Source: Sva-07 sp031430875
GTDB taxonomy: Bacteria; Actinomycetota; Acidimicrobiia; Acidimicrobiales; Ilumatobacteraceae
Assembly (NCBI GenBank): GCA_031430875.1
Contig: JANPCI010000095.1
Location: 1 to 38,459 of the forward strand
DNA: 38,459 nt
Direction: 5' to 3'
In this document: piece by piece, positions 38,414-38,459 of the stretch
Numbering within the stretch: the first letter of the stretch is position 1
Layout: every line of letters begins with the position of its first letter
Notes under the pieces: generated by a model
The model's input: only the letters and a program-made list of their open reading frames with translations
Told to the model about the DNA's origin: nothing
The model's database searches: none
Position numbers and translations under genes: made by a program

Positions 38414-38459
38414 TGCCTCCCCTCGGATTCGAACCGAGAACCTGCGGATTAAGAGTGCC
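38414..38459 (-). tRNA. 3' half of tRNA-Lys(CUU): probable phage att core
   Basis: On the minus strand the end of the window reads anticodon loop CTCTTAA (anticodon CUU), stem TCCGC, variable AGGTT, T arm CTCGG-TTCGAAT-CCGAG (perfect 5-bp stem), acceptor strand GGGAGGC and discriminator A; CCA is not encoded. The four bases visible 5' of the loop (GGCA) do not continue the anticodon stem needed for TCCGC (which would need GCGGA), so only the 3' half appears to be conserved, as in attP or attR. A few bases are too little to exclude a full tRNA with odd pairing. The integrase operon lies next to it. Confidence 0.75.

Overview
The window is about 38 kb of GC-rich DNA from a temperate, siphovirus-type phage or prophage of an actinobacterium. 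The family-level evidence is an HK97-fold head set (lambda gpE-type capsid with a gpD-type decoration protein), a long tape measure, a tyrosine integrase beside the 3' half of a tRNA-Lys(CUU), and SOS boxes of the Gram-positive/actinobacterial type (TCGAAC-N4-GTTCGG). No host genes are visible. Both ends are cut: the left edge truncates a DUF932 gene and the right edge lies inside the tRNA-like att core. The exact host genus cannot be read from the sequence.

Layout. (1) 1-4216, leftward: a DUF932 gene, two blocks of very small, mostly overlapping unknown genes, and one 335-aa unknown gene with unusual codon use. Each leftward unit is preceded by a repeated composite element: 12-bp GCGCTCCCTGGT repeats at the upstream ones, then CATACCGTCCCCCGCG, then a GGTGTTC-N3-GAACACC palindrome and CTAG. 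(2) 4217-4687, divergent control region: two SOS-like boxes plus a half-site on a 21-bp phase, then a cluster of inverted repeats just before the packaging genes (possible cos or RNA switch). (3) 4688-8334: a zinc-ribbon/HTH protein, a probable small terminase, the large terminase, then a small insertion of accessory genes including one on the opposite strand. (4) 8459-16550, head and connector: portal, scaffold, decoration protein, major capsid, connectors, tail terminator, tail tube, and tail chaperones with a textbook -1 frameshift signal. (5) 16560-32353, tail: tape measure, Ig-like tail protein, distal tail proteins, a tail-associated protein, three tandem paralogous glycine-rich adhesins, and a fibre-like protein made of nineteen 20-residue repeats. 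(6) 32401-36306, lysis: holin-like membrane proteins, a CHAP endolysin interrupted at its catalytic cysteine by a 331-residue LAGLIDADG intein, a transglycosylase-like protein and a Spherulin-4 family glycosidase. (7) 36319-38459: a 25-aa membrane peptide, a LuxR-type HTH protein whose end is antisense to the integrase, the leftward integrase operon, and the att core.

Most striking is a dispersed 15-bp palindrome, consensus TGAGAATSRTTCTCA (7-1-7, Fur-box-like), found seven times, each at the head of a rightward unit or gene. In four of the seven the ATG at motif positions 6-8 is itself an in-frame start codon, and in three of these a TANNNT hexamer lies 6-7 nt upstream. This suggests leaderless late transcripts whose operator overlaps the transcription start. 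It could be a phage-wide regulon operator (repressor, activator or a host Fur-family protein).
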